Shown here: positions 17,374 through 25,360 of the stretch, piece after piece
How the letters are laid out: every line of letters starts with the position of its first letter
Position numbering within the stretch: the stretch's first letter is position 1
Source: Solibacillus ferritrahens
GTDB taxonomy: Bacteria > Bacillota > Bacilli > Bacillales_A > Planococcaceae
Direction of reading: 5' to 3'
Length of the DNA stretch: 64,000 nt
Assembly (NCBI RefSeq): GCF_037027585.1
Contig: NZ_JAXCLE010000018.1
Span: 1 to 64,000, forward strand
Program-made: the position numbers and the translations under genes
Notes under the pieces: generated by a model
Told to the model about the DNA's origin: nothing
Databases searched by the model: none
The model's input: the letters and a program-made list of their open reading frames with translations, nothing else

Positions 17374-18252
17374 ATGAATGAAGTGAAGGATTGCAGTTTA
17401 ATTTTGGAAGGTGGAACGTTTCGAACGGTATTTACAGCAGGAGTATTGGATGCTTTAATGGAGCAGAAGATAGTTATGCCATATATTGCGGCAATTTCAG
17501 CAGGGGCGATTAATGCTGTTTCGTATATGTCGAATCAGCCTGAACGCACGATGCGAGTATTGACAACGTATCGCAATGATCCGCGTTATATGGGTGCGCG
17601 GAATTTCCTAAAGGAGAAAAGTCTTTTTGGTTTAGATTTTGCTTACAATATCGTTCCTAATCAGCTCGATCTGTTTGATTGGGATGCGTATTATAACTAT
17701 CCTGGGGAAGTGGAATTTGGACTGACTAATGCTTTTACCGGCAAGGTGGAATATAAGAGTGCACATACGATGACGCGTACATGTGATATATTGCAGGCGA
17801 CGTGTGCTATCCCGGTATTATTCCCGGAAATTAAAATTGATAATATTCCTTACTATGATGGTGGACTAGCGGATTCGATTCCTGTAAAGCGGGCAATTGA
17901 GAAAGGCTATTCTAAACATCTGCTCGTACTGACAAGGGAGCCAGGCTATATCAAACAGCCATCAAGATCAAACAAATGGGCAACTAAACTTTTTCAAAAG
18001 CGGTACCCTAGACTTGCTGCTGCAATGAACGACCGTGCGACGATGTACAATGATACGATGAAATATATTGGGGAATTGGAACAAAATAACGAAGCTTTTA
18101 TTTTCAAACCGGATCGTGCAATAAAAAGCTTCGAAAGCAAAATTGATCAAATGAAAGCAAATTATGAAGTCGGGTATGAGCAGGCATTAAAACAAATGCC
18201 TGAGTTGAAAGAGTTTTTGGGGGTTCAAAAGGATACACCGATCCCTCTGTGA
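17374..18252 (+). CDS. Patatin-like phospholipase family protein
   Basis: A 292-residue patatin-fold acyl hydrolase of the YqhO/RssA-like bacterial type. Oxyanion loop LEGGTFRTVF, nucleophile elbow ISAGAI (Ser in A-I-S-A-G, first Gly of GxSxG replaced by Ala), and the dyad aspartate in DGGLADSIPV are present. Substrate is probably a lipid ester, but this is family inference. The start is uncertain: ATG 17374 is chosen, with a GTG 9 bp upstream as alternative and only a weak ribosome site for both. The aminoglycoside-kinase-like gene begins 14 bp downstream. Confidence 0.82.
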   Translation: MNEVKDCSLILEGGTFRTVFTAGVLDALMEQKIVMPYIAAISAGAINAVSYMSNQPERTMRVLTTYRNDPRYMGARNFLKEKSLFGLDFAYNIVPNQLDLFDWDAYYNYPGEVEFGLTNAFTGKVEYKSAHTMTRTCDILQATCAIPVLFPEIKIDNIPYYDGGLADSIPVKRAIEKGYSKHLLVLTREPGYIKQPSRSNKWATKLFQKRYPRLAAAMNDRATMYNDTMKYIGELEQNNEAFIFKPDRAIKSFESKIDQMKANYEVGYEQALKQMPELKEFLGVQKDTPIPL

Positions 18253-18266
18253 AAGGTGATGACAAT

Positions 18267-19190
18267 ATGACAAATGGAAAAGAAATATTGGCACTATTTG
18301 GATTTGAAGCTAAAGAAGAGCCTATAAGTATCTACCCATATTCACCCGTCTACCGGGCAAAATACAGAGAAAAAGATGTTATTGTTAAACGTACGCAAAC
18401 AAGAGCAGAGCATGTAATGTCCTATACGAACATGCTAAAAGATAAAGGAATCAATGTTGTAACACCAGTTAAGCTACAAGTTGATAACCCGCAAAAATAT
18501 GAGGATACGAACTTTGTTGTTTATCCATTTATAGATGGTAACAAATACTCAGGCAAAGAAAAAGAAATATATGAAGCAGGAAAGATGCTGGGACAAATTC
18601 ATAGTGTTTCACCGACTTCAAATATCTATGATCTTATTGACTACGATGTTTACGATTTTAACAAACAGGAAGTAGAAGAGAGTATGGAAGCTATTATGCA
18701 ACATGCTGGCAAAGCTGGGATTGAAATTGACCCAGCATTAAAAATAAAATTACTGGAAAGTGTTGCAGCTCAGCAGGAACTTTATGAGGCGGGATTACCG
18801 CACGTCGCAACGCCCCATGATTTTAAAGCGAATAATCTGGTGTTAATCCCGGAACCGTATTTAATTGATCCGGATAATGCAACTTGGATACCAAGAGTTT
18901 TCGATTTAGCACTTGTCTTAATGCTCTTTCATAATGAGCATGAATGGGCCCCAGACAGAGTTTTTACAATAGATGAATGGGAACTGTTTTTATCAGGGTA
19001 TAAAGAATACAGTGTTTTAACCGATCAGGAAAAATTATTTTGGGAAAAGGCGAAGCAGCATGTTTTTCTTGATGAAGTCATGTGGTTAATGGCTGAGTAT
19101 GAAGAGGACTGGCAAAATCCTTCTCAGCAAAAACTGTTTAATAGCTTAATCCGAGTTGTAATTGACAGTGCTGACTACAGACTAATATAA
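18267..19190 (+). CDS. APH/choline-kinase-fold phosphotransferase
   Basis: A 307-residue kinase of the aminoglycoside phosphotransferase/HipA-like fold. Visible: the lysine strand KDVIVKRTQ, the catalytic-loop-like HDFKANNLVL (Brenner-type HxDxxxxN with Asp and Asn retained), and the metal site IDPDNA. Such proteins phosphorylate small molecules including antibiotics, choline or sugars; the substrate is not predictable. ATG 18267 lies 6 bp after AAAGGTGAT, better than the in-frame GTG at 18249 that overlaps the patatin stop. Likely co-transcribed with its neighbours on both sides. Confidence 0.75.
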   Translation: MTNGKEILALFGFEAKEEPISIYPYSPVYRAKYREKDVIVKRTQTRAEHVMSYTNMLKDKGINVVTPVKLQVDNPQKYEDTNFVVYPFIDGNKYSGKEKEIYEAGKMLGQIHSVSPTSNIYDLIDYDVYDFNKQEVEESMEAIMQHAGKAGIEIDPALKIKLLESVAAQQELYEAGLPHVATPHDFKANNLVLIPEPYLIDPDNATWIPRVFDLALVLMLFHNEHEWAPDRVFTIDEWELFLSGYKEYSVLTDQEKLFWEKAKQHVFLDEVMWLMAEYEEDWQNPSQQKLFNSLIRVVIDSADYRLI

Positions 19191-19212
19191 AAAGTTGAAA
19201 GGAGGCAATACT

Positions 19213-19533
19213 ATGGATAGTTTGGCAGAAATAATGCGTATTGTATTTCCGTTAATTATCGTAGGCGCGATAAGTATATTTGTCATTTTAAGACTTCAAA
19301 ATAAACATAAAAAAAATCAGCTAGGAAAGAAAAACACACAAGGTGCTCAACTTTTATTGGATAGTTTAATACCTTGGGGGACATTTTTAGGCATCTTTAT
19401 CGGGGGGATGATTAGTTTTTTTTACCCGATGTCTATGTTAAATATGGTTAGTATAGGCGGAGGCGCGGGGATGTTAATTGGGTATTTTGCCTATGAAATT
19501 TATAGTAGGTCAGAGGGAAGTTCTTCAAGTTAG
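19213..19533 (+). CDS. Small membrane protein of unknown function
   Basis: A 106-residue protein with an N-terminal membrane helix (IVFPLIIVGAISIFVILRL, about residues 8-26), a lysine-rich loop, and two further hydrophobic glycine-rich segments (GTFLGIFIGGMISFF and MVSIGGGAGMLIGYFAYEI). ATG 19213 lies after AAAGGAGG. Last gene of the apparent patatin-kinase-membrane protein operon. No family recognised. Confidence 0.7.
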   Translation: MDSLAEIMRIVFPLIIVGAISIFVILRLQNKHKKNQLGKKNTQGAQLLLDSLIPWGTFLGIFIGGMISFFYPMSMLNMVSIGGGAGMLIGYFAYEIYSRSEGSSSS

Positions 19534-19557
19534 TCATTAAGAATATTTTTACATTAG

Positions 19558-19592
19558 TAGTGCAAACCGGGGTTCTGGTTTGTGCTTTTTTT
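19558..19592 (+). terminator. Intrinsic terminator after the small membrane protein gene
   Basis: GCAAACC...GGTTTGTGC stem followed by eight T residues. Confidence 0.75.
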
Positions 19593-19679
19593 TGCAGAAG
19601 TGAAAGGGCGAAGGGCAAACGTATCTAGGTCTAAGTTAACACGTAGATGACATAACTTTGTTCAAAGAAGAACACATTA

Positions 19680-19719
19680 AAAAGGAAACGCTACTTTTAA
19701 CTGTAACGCTTCCTTTTTA
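19680..19719 (-). terminator. Terminator of the downstream SASP gene
   Basis: AAAGGAAACGCTAC...GTAACGCTTCCTTT hairpin directly after the minus-strand SASP stop, with a poly-A stretch (T run on the minus strand). Nearly the same hairpin ends the other SASP gene at 20091. Confidence 0.8.
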
Positions 19720-19723
19720 TTTA

Positions 19724-19930
19724 TTATTGGTTTGATTTTCCGCGTAATTGTTGTTCTGCCATCTGAACTAGGCGTTTCGTAATCTCTCCGCCTACAGATC
19801 CGTTTGCACGAGATGCTGCTTCAGATCCTAATTGCACATTAAATTCTTGTGCAATTTCGTATTTCATTTGGTCAACCGCTTGTTGTGCACCAGGTACACG
19901 TAATTTATTTGAGCTGTTTTTGTTTGCCAT
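19724..19930 (-). CDS. Alpha/beta-type small acid-soluble spore protein (copy 1)
   Basis: A 68-residue SASP. The hallmark blocks are MKYEIAQEFNVQLG, whose Glu-Ile/Glu-Phe region includes the GPR protease cleavage site, and RANGSVGGEITKRLVQMAEQQL, the DNA-binding second helix. These proteins coat spore DNA into an A-like form and protect against UV, then feed outgrowth. RBS AAGGAGGCG. Transcribed from its own sigma-G promoter; a near-identical paralogue lies about 200 bp upstream. Confidence 0.95.
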   Translation of the reverse strand: MANKNSSNKLRVPGAQQAVDQMKYEIAQEFNVQLGSEAASRANGSVGGEITKRLVQMAEQQLRGKSNQ

Positions 19931-19954
19931 CTGTTACTCGCCTCCTTGTAACAT

Positions 19955-19983
19955 TAGAATGCACAAGGAAGCAAGTATCATAC
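19955..19983 (-). promoter_or_regulatory. Sigma-G promoter of SASP copy 1
   Basis: On the minus strand GTATG, 17 bp, CATTCTA, matching the sigma-G pattern GHATR-N17/18-CATNNTA. The same elements and most of the spacer recur in front of SASP copy 2. Confidence 0.75.
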
Positions 19984-20090
19984 TACATCGAAAATAGGTA
20001 ATTTACAGTTTAATTAGGTAGTAATTTAAAAATGGGGAATTTATAACATAATTTGCACTTCCGAATCAAATTCTATAAAGAAGTCAAAAT

Positions 20091-20130
20091 AAAAGGAAAC
20101 GCTACATATTACTGCAACGTTTCCTTTTTT
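20091..20130 (-). terminator. Terminator of the upstream SASP gene
   Basis: AAAAGGAAACGCTAC...(G)CAACGTTTCCTTTT hairpin, a close relative of that at 19680, with flanking A/T runs. Confidence 0.8.
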
Positions 20131-20132
20131 AA

Positions 20133-20333
20133 TTATTTAGATTTTAATTGTTGCTCAGCCATCTGAACTAGGCGTTTCGTAATCTCTCCGCCTACAGATC
20201 CGTTTGCACGAGAAGATGCTTCTGCTCCTAATTGTACACCAAACTCTTGTGCAATTTCGTATTTCATTTGGTCAAGCGCTTGTTGTGCACCAGGTACACG
20301 TAATTTGTTTGAAGAACTATTGTTGTTTGACAT
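20133..20333 (-). CDS. Alpha/beta-type small acid-soluble spore protein (copy 2)
   Basis: A 66-residue SASP nearly identical to copy 1; differences include AQQALDQ for AQQAVDQ and GVQLGAEASS for NVQLGSEAAS. All family blocks are intact. RBS AAGGAGGTG. The promoter, coding region and terminator hairpin are all duplicated with copy 1, so the unit arose by tandem duplication of a whole transcription unit. Confidence 0.95.
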   Translation of the reverse strand: MSNNNSSSNKLRVPGAQQALDQMKYEIAQEFGVQLGAEASSRANGSVGGEITKRLVQMAEQQLKSK

Positions 20334-20356
20334 GAGTGCTCACCTCCTTGTGACAT

Positions 20357-20385
20357 TAGAATGTACAAGGAAGCAAGTTTCATAC
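20357..20385 (-). promoter_or_regulatory. Sigma-G promoter of SASP copy 2
   Basis: On the minus strand GTATG, 17 bp, CATTCTA; the spacer shares CTTGCTTCCTTGT with copy 1. Confidence 0.75.
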
Positions 20386-20504
20386 CATATCGAAAATAGG
20401 TAATTTATAGTTTAATTAGATAGCGATATTTAAATTGGTAAAATTTTATAATTGAAAGTATTTTAAACTTTACACTCAGAACTTCATTTAAATTTGAAAG
20501 ACCA

Positions 20505-21881
20505 TTAGCTCGCCTTTGTAATCGTAATATTCAACCAGCCAAACAGTATCGTCAAGACGGGGCTGAGTAAACAGAAAAACGCAAACGGTACATAGTCTAG
20601 TACAGATACATTTAGAGTAGTTGCAATAAACAGACCGCAGACACTCCATGGAACAAGCGGATTGATAACTGTACCTGCATCTTCAATTGTACGAGCCAAG
20701 TTTTTAGGGTGAAGGTTAAGCAATTTAAATTTTTCTTTGAATGCTTCCCCCGTTAATAGGATTGATAAATATTGCTCACCAATTGTAAAGTTAATACCGA
20801 TTGCAGTAAATGCTGCTCCGCTAATAACGGAACCAACTGATTTCAATTTGTTTTGCAATGCTTCAAGCAATGATTGAATAATGCCGAGTGCAAATAGCAA
20901 ACCTCCCATTGAAAGTGACAGCACGATTAAAATAATTGTAAACAGCATACTATTCATACCGCCGCGGGATAATAATGAATCAATTGCCACTATACCTGTT
21001 TCTATTGAATAGCCGTTGTATAAAATTGAAAAGAGTTCATTTAACGGAATAGTACCGTGAAAATATGATAAAATAACTCCGGAAATGGCACTAATGGCTA
21101 ATGTTGCAAGGCTCGGAATTTTTAAAAAGGTGCAAACAATCAGAATGACTAACGGTAGCACAGCGTACCAATGAATTAAATTTGTCGCAAGCAGAGTTTC
21201 TTTATAGCTCGTAATCAGTGTGTTATCCATAAGCTGACTACTTGGTGACAGCACCGCATAAATGATAAGCGAAATGATAAAAGCCGGAATTGTTGTGTAC
21301 ATCATATTTTTAATGTGTGTAAATAAATCAATTCCCACAACCGTTGCTGCCAAGTTGGTTGTGTCCGAAAGCGGCGACATTTTATCCCCAAAAAAGGCTC
21401 CTGATACAATCGCACCTGCTGTAATGGCAAGTGAAGCATCAATCGAACTTGCCACACCAAGCATTGCAACTCCTACAGTTGCAACTGTAGTTAGTGAGCT
21501 ACCAATCGCTGTTCCGATAATGCTCGTAATAATAAATACAATGGCATAAAAAAAGCTCGCAGAAATAATAGAAATTCCTAAATATAGTAATGTAGGAATC
21601 GTCCCGCTAATTAACCAGCTACTAATTAAAACACCGATTAATAGAAAAATATAAATCGCGCCGATACTCGTTGAAACAGAAGCAATCATACTTTTTTCCA
21701 TCGTACGGTAAGGCACTTTTTTTATTGTACCATAACCAAAAAGTACAACAATCGACATTAAAATAGGTATATGCGGCACACTGTCAAGCTTCATAATAGA
21801 ATAGGATATTAGTGCAATAATAAAAATGATTATAATAAGAGCTTCCAGTAAATGTGGTTTTACATGCTGTTTTGCATTCAT
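20505..21881 (-). CDS. nhaC: NhaC-family Na+/H+ antiporter
   Basis: A 458-residue NhaC-type antiporter with about 11-12 membrane segments. The central motif SGAFFGDKMSPLSDTTNLAA (about residues 160-179) is the ion-site region of the family, and a second conserved region lies in EDAGTVINPLVPWSVCG near the C-terminus, where NhaC carries a charged/polar residue pair. It exports sodium (or malate/lactate-coupled ions in some relatives) using the proton gradient. ATG 21881 lies after a GAGGTCATC stretch. Monocistronic. Confidence 0.88.
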   Translation of the reverse strand: MNAKQHVKPHLLEALIIIIFIIALISYSIMKLDSVPHIPILMSIVVLFGYGTIKKVPYRTMEKSMIASVSTSIGAIYIFLLIGVLISSWLISGTIPTLLYLGISIISASFFYAIVFIITSIIGTAIGSSLTTVATVGVAMLGVASSIDASLAITAGAIVSGAFFGDKMSPLSDTTNLAATVVGIDLFTHIKNMMYTTIPAFIISLIIYAVLSPSSQLMDNTLITSYKETLLATNLIHWYAVLPLVILIVCTFLKIPSLATLAISAISGVILSYFHGTIPLNELFSILYNGYSIETGIVAIDSLLSRGGMNSMLFTIILIVLSLSMGGLLFALGIIQSLLEALQNKLKSVGSVISGAAFTAIGINFTIGEQYLSILLTGEAFKEKFKLLNLHPKNLARTIEDAGTVINPLVPWSVCGLFIATTLNVSVLDYVPFAFFCLLSPVLTILFGWLNITITKAS

Positions 21882-22020
21882 GATGAGATGACCTCGCTAT
21901 ATAGTTTCGCACTTCAACGCGTCGAAGTACGAAAGTAAGTGTATCATTATATATAGAAAAAAGGAAGAGGGTACAATAGAAAAGGTACAAATCGAATAAT
22001 GATTTGTACCTAGAATGAAT

Positions 22021-22707
22021 TTATTCAGATAACATAATACGTTCTAACTCTAATGGTGCGATATATGTATCACCTTTATACGCTCGCATATTTCCACCCG
22101 AAATCTCATCAATCAATAAAATTTCGCCAGTTTTTGAATCGCGGCCAAATTCCAATTTAATATCATAAAGCGTTAACCCTTTTTTCTCTAATTCTGAAGC
22201 GACGAATTTTGAAATCTCAATTGTACGCTCCTTTAAAATGGCATATTCCTCATGTGTTAAAATATTCAGCATTGCTAGTGCATCTTCTGAAATAGGAGGG
22301 TCCAGACGCTCATCATCCTTGATTGTAACTTCTACAAATGCATTTAATTCTTGTCCTTCATTTACATATGCACCATAGCGTCGTAAGAAAGAACCGACTG
22401 CTTTAAAACGACATATTACTTCTAGTCCTTTTCCGAAAACAGTGGCAGGCTTTACTGTCATTGTCGCCTCTTCAAAATTCGCATCTACATAATGAGTCGG
22501 TACATTCAATTCATTCAGTTTCGAATAGAAGAAAGATGTTAATTTCAGTCCAGCTAAACCGGCGCCATCAATTGTTAAACCGACCGTGTTTGCTCCTGGA
22601 TCGAATACGCCGTTTTCTCCAGTTACGTCATCTTTGAACTTTAATAGATATAGTTCGTTTTCAAGTTTATAAACATCTTTTGTTTTGCCTTTATACATCA
22701 ATTCCAC
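22021..22707 (-). CDS. purC: SAICAR synthetase (PurC), stand-alone
   Basis: A 228-residue phosphoribosylaminoimidazole-succinocarboxamide synthase: joins aspartate to CAIR with ATP in purine synthesis. Family features include YKGKTKDVYKLEN at the N-terminus and LYDIKLEFGRDSKTGEILLIDEISGGNMR near the C-terminus (seen in two parts; the signature LEFG and DEISG are clear). It stands alone, outside a pur operon, and is shorter than B. subtilis PurC (about 241 residues), so it may be a second or divergent copy. GTG 22707 lies 9 bp after GGAGG and is preferred over the ATG 9 bp further in. Confidence 0.88.
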   Translation of the reverse strand: MELMYKGKTKDVYKLENELYLLKFKDDVTGENGVFDPGANTVGLTIDGAGLAGLKLTSFFYSKLNELNVPTHYVDANFEEATMTVKPATVFGKGLEVICRFKAVGSFLRRYGAYVNEGQELNAFVEVTIKDDERLDPPISEDALAMLNILTHEEYAILKERTIEISKFVASELEKKGLTLYDIKLEFGRDSKTGEILLIDEISGGNMRAYKGDTYIAPLELERIMLSE

Positions 22708-22884
22708 GTCTTAAAACCTCCAATATGTATTCTATTTGATTATAACACGAATATTTTAATGGTAAATATAAAATAACGTTCGTATTTTAAAGAAGGACGT
22801 CTAACTTCTGTTGGTTTATAGGGGTTTAGTTTAAAGTGATGGAAACATTTGTTATACTACCTTTAAGACAAAGGAGTGATCAAA

Positions 22885-23307
22885 ATGGTTGAAACGTATA
22901 AAAATGTAGTTGTTGCTGTAGATTTTTCAGAAAAAGCACAAATCGCCTTTGAGCGCGGAGTACGCATTGCGAACCTGACAGGTGCTACACTGAATTTAAT
23001 TTGTGTTATTGATACACATTCTTTCGGATCAGTAGAGGCCTACGATTTGAAATATGCAAAAGCTCTAAAGGATAAAGCAATTGATCATTTAAATGAATTT
23101 AAAACTCAAGCAGAACAATCCGGCGTAGCAAACGTTCAGATTGTAGTCGAAGAAGGCTCTCCTAAAAATGTGTTAACAAGCTTAACAACGGCTGATCTAA
23201 TCATTGTAGGGGCAACAGGACTTAACCGTGCAGAACGCTTCTTACTTGGCTCTGTTTCAGAAAGCGTTGTCCGCAATGCTAATTGTGATGTATTAGTAGT
23301 ACGATAA
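22885..23307 (+). CDS. Universal stress protein (UspA family)
   Basis: A 140-residue UspA-fold protein. The ATP-binding loop is GATGLNRAERFLLGSVSESV (G-2x-G-9x-G(S/T) pattern) near residues 112-131; the N-terminal strand NVVVAVDFS carries the adenine-site aspartate. Such proteins accumulate under stress or growth arrest; the exact role is unknown. ATG 22885 is preferred over an in-frame GTG at 22876 that lies inside the AAAGGAGTG ribosome site. Convergent with gdhA. Confidence 0.9.
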   Translation: MVETYKNVVVAVDFSEKAQIAFERGVRIANLTGATLNLICVIDTHSFGSVEAYDLKYAKALKDKAIDHLNEFKTQAEQSGVANVQIVVEEGSPKNVLTSLTTADLIIVGATGLNRAERFLLGSVSESVVRNANCDVLVVR

Positions 23308-23317
23308 TGTAAACTTA

Positions 23318-23356
23318 AAACCCGCAAAATTCGATGGATGAATTTTGCGGGTTTTT
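23318..23356. terminator. Bidirectional terminator between uspA-like gene and gdhA
   Basis: ACCCGCAAAATTC-GATGGAT-GAATTTTGCGGGT perfect 13-bp stem flanked by A run and T run. Confidence 0.9.
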
Positions 23357-23361
23357 GCTGT

Positions 23362-24729
23362 TTAATAAACGCCTTCTACAAGCATTCCGTTTGCTACTTT
23401 AATAAAGCCGGCAATATTTGATCCGACAACTAAATTTCCTGCATAGCCGTATTTCTTTGCAGCTTCAGAGCTTTCATTGAAGATAGACTTCATAATGTCA
23501 TGCAATTTGCTGTCTACTTCCTGCGCTGACCAATAACTACGACCTGAATTTTGTGCCATTTCTAATGCAGATACTGCAACACCGCCTGCATTTGCAGCTT
23601 TACCAGGTCCAAATAATACATCACTAGCTAAAAATTCATTGATGGCATCTAAGTTAGATGGCATATTGGCACCTTCTGCTACTACTTTAACACCATTGGT
23701 AATTAAAGTACGTGCCTGTTCACCGTTGATTTCATTTTGCGTAGCACATGGTAGGGCGATGTCACATGGAATTGTCCAAATTCCATCGCAGCCTTCTGTA
23801 TAAGTTGCGTTTGGACGATGAGTAACATATTCTTTAATACGCTTACCTTGGACTTCTTTTAATTCTTTTACAATTTTTAGATTAATACCCTCTGGATCGT
23901 AAATATAGCCAGAAGAGTCTGAGCAAGCAACGACTTTTGCACCGAAATGCTGTGCTTTTTCAATTGCATAAATTGCAACGTTTCCTGAACCAGAAACAAC
24001 AACTGTTTTGTCTATAAAAGATTGTTTTGCTTCACGCAACATCTCTTCAACAAAGTAGACTAATCCATATCCTGTTGCTTCCTTCCGACCTAAAGAACCA
24101 CCATAGCCAGGTTTCTTGCCTGTTAATACGCCTGCTTCATATGAACCTTTAATACGCTTGTATTGACCCCATAAATAGCCGATTTCCCGCGCACCTACAC
24201 CAATGTCTCCGGCCGGAACATCGACATCCGGACCGACATAGCGGTATAATTCTGTCATAAATGCTTGGCAGAAGCGCATAATCTCTGCATCGGATTTTCC
24301 TTTAGGATTAAAATCCGAACCACCTTTACCACCGCCGATTGCCTGACCAGTTAAAGCGTTTTTGAATATTTGTTCGAATGCTAAAAATTTCATAATAGAT
24401 TCGTTTACGGTCGGATGGAAACGTAATCCTCCTTTATAAGGTCCGATTACGTTGTTGTATTGAACGCGGTAGCCACGGTTTACTTGTACTTGGTTTTGAT
24501 CATCCTGCCAAGCTACACGGAATGATATAATGCGATCAGGCTCTATAATACGCTCTAAAATGTTATGTTCTATGTATTCAGGATGTTGCTCGAATACAGG
24601 CACCAATGAGATGAAAATTTCCTCAGCAGCTTGTATGAATTCTATTTGATGAGCGTTCTTTTCTTTTAATTTTAAAAATACACCGTCAACATATTGTTGT
24701 GCAGTTGTCTTAGTTGAAATTGTCGTCAT
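23362..24729 (-). CDS. gdhA: NADP-specific glutamate dehydrogenase
   Basis: A 455-residue hexameric glutamate dehydrogenase of the class used by NADP-dependent enzymes (2-oxoglutarate + NH4+ + NADPH -> glutamate). Substrate site PYKGGLRFHP, catalytic-lysine region GGGKGGSDFNPKGKS, and Rossmann motif VSGSGNVAIYA are intact. Length and the GGGKGGSDF pattern match the 440-450-residue class I enzymes rather than B. subtilis RocG/GudB. RBS GGAGGTT before ATG 24729. Confidence 0.92.
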   Translation of the reverse strand: MTTISTKTTAQQYVDGVFLKLKEKNAHQIEFIQAAEEIFISLVPVFEQHPEYIEHNILERIIEPDRIISFRVAWQDDQNQVQVNRGYRVQYNNVIGPYKGGLRFHPTVNESIMKFLAFEQIFKNALTGQAIGGGKGGSDFNPKGKSDAEIMRFCQAFMTELYRYVGPDVDVPAGDIGVGAREIGYLWGQYKRIKGSYEAGVLTGKKPGYGGSLGRKEATGYGLVYFVEEMLREAKQSFIDKTVVVSGSGNVAIYAIEKAQHFGAKVVACSDSSGYIYDPEGINLKIVKELKEVQGKRIKEYVTHRPNATYTEGCDGIWTIPCDIALPCATQNEINGEQARTLITNGVKVVAEGANMPSNLDAINEFLASDVLFGPGKAANAGGVAVSALEMAQNSGRSYWSAQEVDSKLHDIMKSIFNESSEAAKKYGYAGNLVVGSNIAGFIKVANGMLVEGVY

Positions 24730-24900
24730 TGTGTAACCTCCAAATGAATTAATAAGTATACATTAGTATGAATTATCGGACAATTCAATTACATTTTATG
24801 TAACATGACCTTGTTATGATGATGTTAGAAACAATAAATACCATGTAATTATTATGTTAGAATAATTTATTTTAAGCATTTTCTGAAAGGGTGAAAGAAT

Positions 24901-25356
24901 ATTTTACAACTATTAATTGATGCAGATGCTTGTCCGGTTGTTGATTTAGCGCTATTTATATCATCTCAATATGAGATTGAACCGATCTTGTTCTGCGATA
25001 CATCACATCGTATAGAACGAGATAATATAAAAACAATTATTGTCGACAAAGGACCTGATTCAGTCGACTTTAAGCTTTTAAGTGTATTAAAACGAGGAGA
25101 TATTGTTATTACAGGTGATTATGGGCTCGCTGCGATGTGTATTGCAAAAGGTGGAATTGTTGTTACTCATAACGGTAAAGAACTGACGTCTGACAATATC
25201 GATCAACTGTTGGCATATCGCTTTGAAAGTGCGAAAATAAGACGTGCAGGGGGTCGTACAAAGGGACCTAGAAAACGCACCGAAGAAAATAATTTAGAGT
25301 TCGAATATAAATTTCGACAAATTTGTGAACGAGCGATTTTTCATAGGGAGGAATAA
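24901..25356 (+). CDS. YqxD/YaiI family protein (DUF188) with an ATT start
   Basis: A 151-residue UPF0178/DUF188 protein, a PIN-like fold. The family motif IDADACP is at residues 6-12 in this reading, followed by GDIVITGDYGLA and RFESAKIRRAGGRTKGPR. In frame there is no ATG, GTG or TTG before this motif: a stop at 24892 is followed by AAG AAT ATT TTA. The ATT at 24901 is 6 bp after AAAGGGTGA, so AUU is the best start; the first standard start, TTG 24988, would lose the conserved N-terminus. Four bp before dsdA, so probably one operon. Confidence 0.8.
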   Translation: MLQLLIDADACPVVDLALFISSQYEIEPILFCDTSHRIERDNIKTIIVDKGPDSVDFKLLSVLKRGDIVITGDYGLAAMCIAKGGIVVTHNGKELTSDNIDQLLAYRFESAKIRRAGGRTKGPRKRTEENNLEFEYKFRQICERAIFHREE

Positions 25357-25360
25357 TTAT

